A stretch of 7,635 bases of DNA from Acidobacteriota bacterium (GTDB lineage: Bacteria > Acidobacteriota > Terriglobia > Terriglobales > Acidobacteriaceae), in assembly GCA_021802085.1 (NCBI GenBank), contig JAKAAZ010000178.1:1-7635 (forward strand), given 5' to 3'. This document shows, piece after piece, positions 7,124 through 7,635 of this stretch. Positions within the stretch are counted from its first letter, which is position 1, and the number at the start of each line of letters is the position of its first letter. The position numbers and the translations under genes were made by a program. The notes under the pieces were generated by a model. The model was given only the letters and a program-made list of their open reading frames with translations. It was not told the origin of the DNA and did no database searches.

Positions 7124-7459
7124 ATGTCTCAACAACAGGACTTGTTTCCGTCTGAATCTTTACAACCCGAGCCAGCCACGTTGCCTCCGCCGCCAGACCG
7201 CTCGATTCTGCCCGCTCCCGTATGGCTGCAACGGCTGTCCATCGTCATCCTGGTAGTGTTTTGCTTCTACGTGGGCTTGCTTGTGTTCCTGCTTCCATGG
7301 ACCCGGTACTGGAATGAGAATCACTATCTGCTGACCTTCTCCCCATTCGGCCGGCTAATGTCCGCCGGCTTCGCGCGTGGGATCGTTTCCGGTCTGGGTT
7401 TGCTGGACATGTGGATCGGCGTGTCTGAGATCATCCACTATAACGAGTCTCGACCTTGA
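7124..7459 (+). CDS. Small hypothetical membrane protein
   Basis: I do not recognise a named family. The 111-residue protein has a proline-rich, probably cytoplasmic N-terminus (residues 1-34, with PPPP at 21-24), a clear transmembrane helix at about 38-58 ending in LLPW, a polar loop with aromatic residues (RYWNENHYLL), and a second, weaker hydrophobic stretch at about 86-104 (GIVSGLGLLDMWIGVSEII) that could be a second helix. The LPWTRYW and GLGLLDMWIG segments look like the conserved parts. The ATG lies 49 nt after typA; its ribosome site is weak (GAAGA directly abutting the ATG). It may be co-transcribed with typA, as no terminator is seen between them. Confidence 0.75.
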   Translation: MSQQQDLFPSESLQPEPATLPPPPDRSILPAPVWLQRLSIVILVVFCFYVGLLVFLLPWTRYWNENHYLLTFSPFGRLMSAGFARGIVSGLGLLDMWIGVSEIIHYNESRP

Positions 7460-7487
7460 TCCGCCGACACCGATCTTTCGTCGCCAT

Positions 7488-7499
7488 CGCTCTAGAGCG
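7488..7499. other. 12-bp perfect palindrome
   Basis: CGCTCTAGAGCG is a perfect palindrome without a spacer, 28 nt after the stop codon of the small membrane protein gene. It cannot form a normal hairpin loop without opening its centre, and no T-run follows. It could be a dimeric protein site or chance. Confidence 0.3.
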
Positions 7500-7531
7500 G
7501 ATTGACAGTAGGTGTAGTTATTTGTGAAAGG

Positions 7532-7635
7532 GAGTCATTCTGAACGGAGCGCAGCGGAGTGAAGAATCCAGACGATATGCGCCTGGTCATTGCCGCCGTC
7601 ACCCTCTGGATTCTTCGCTTCGCTCAGAATGACTC
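7532..7635. repeat. 104-bp interrupted palindrome, dispersed-repeat type
   Basis: The outer arms GAGTCATTCTGA (7532-7543) and TCAGAATGACTC (7624-7635) are perfect reverse complements, as are the inner arms GAAGAATCCAGA (7561-7572) and TCTGGATTCTTC (7605-7616). Between them the left side has 17 nt with GGAGCGCAGCGGAGT, the right only 7 nt (GCTTCGC), so the left arm is 10 nt longer. The loop is 7573-7604. Sequences of the form TCATTCTGAGCGAAGCGAAGAATC are familiar to me as intergenic repeats in acidobacterial and some other genomes. The element ends at the window edge and may extend one or more bases (a G precedes 7532). Confidence 0.85.

Noticed and set aside
7502..7507. Perfect TTGACA as a -35 promoter element
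   Set aside because: At 17-nt spacing the -10 position reads TGAAAG, and no gene follows in the window.

Overview
The window reads as a moderately GC-rich bacterial chromosome, most likely Acidobacteriota. This is an inference from the look of several proteins (PurS, a phosphofructokinase with GGGGTQKNA and PKTIDND, a short one-to-two-helix membrane protein) and from a closing palindrome of the GAGTCATTCTGA / GAAGAATCCAGA kind that I associate with that phylum. No rRNA or marker phylogeny is available here.

Layout. 1-171 is non-coding and holds two hairpin-forming elements. 172-750 (minus) is ppa, inorganic pyrophosphatase. A 65-bp divergent promoter region with overlapping -10 boxes separates it from purS (816-1061, plus), the small FGAM synthase subunit. 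After a 174-nt gap comes glmS (1236-3116, plus). The 326-nt gap 3117-3442 contains an AT-rich segment with three tandem 20-bp units. A phosphofructokinase gene follows (3443-4573, plus), then a truncated multicopper oxidase C-terminus (4702-5142, plus), typA/bipA (5254-7074, plus), a small membrane protein of unknown function (7124-7459, plus), and a 104-bp interrupted palindrome (7532-7635) that ends exactly at the window edge.

The genes are mostly housekeeping: pyrophosphate removal, purine synthesis, amino-sugar synthesis, glycolysis and a ribosome-associated GTPase. They do not form one pathway operon. purS and the phosphofructokinase gene share an apparent leaderless start: a TATAAT/GATAAT box exactly 8 nt before the ATG and no Shine-Dalgarno.

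The most interesting signal lies just after glmS. Three head-to-tail 20-bp units, with a consensus close to GGACAATAATTTCNTTAAC, begin 7 nt inside a TG dinucleotide that lies 24 nt past the glmS stop codon. That is the place where Tn7 inserts (attTn7), and both the unit sequence and the 20-bp period resemble the TnsB-binding repeats of the Tn7 right end as I remember them. A fourth, degenerate copy follows at 3260-3278. No tns gene is present, so I read this as a solo or relict Tn7-like transposon end. Other points of note are the multicopper oxidase fragment, which retains a complete type-1 copper site but lacks the N-terminal domains, and the phosphofructokinase, whose usual GGDG/GGED motif reads GGGG.
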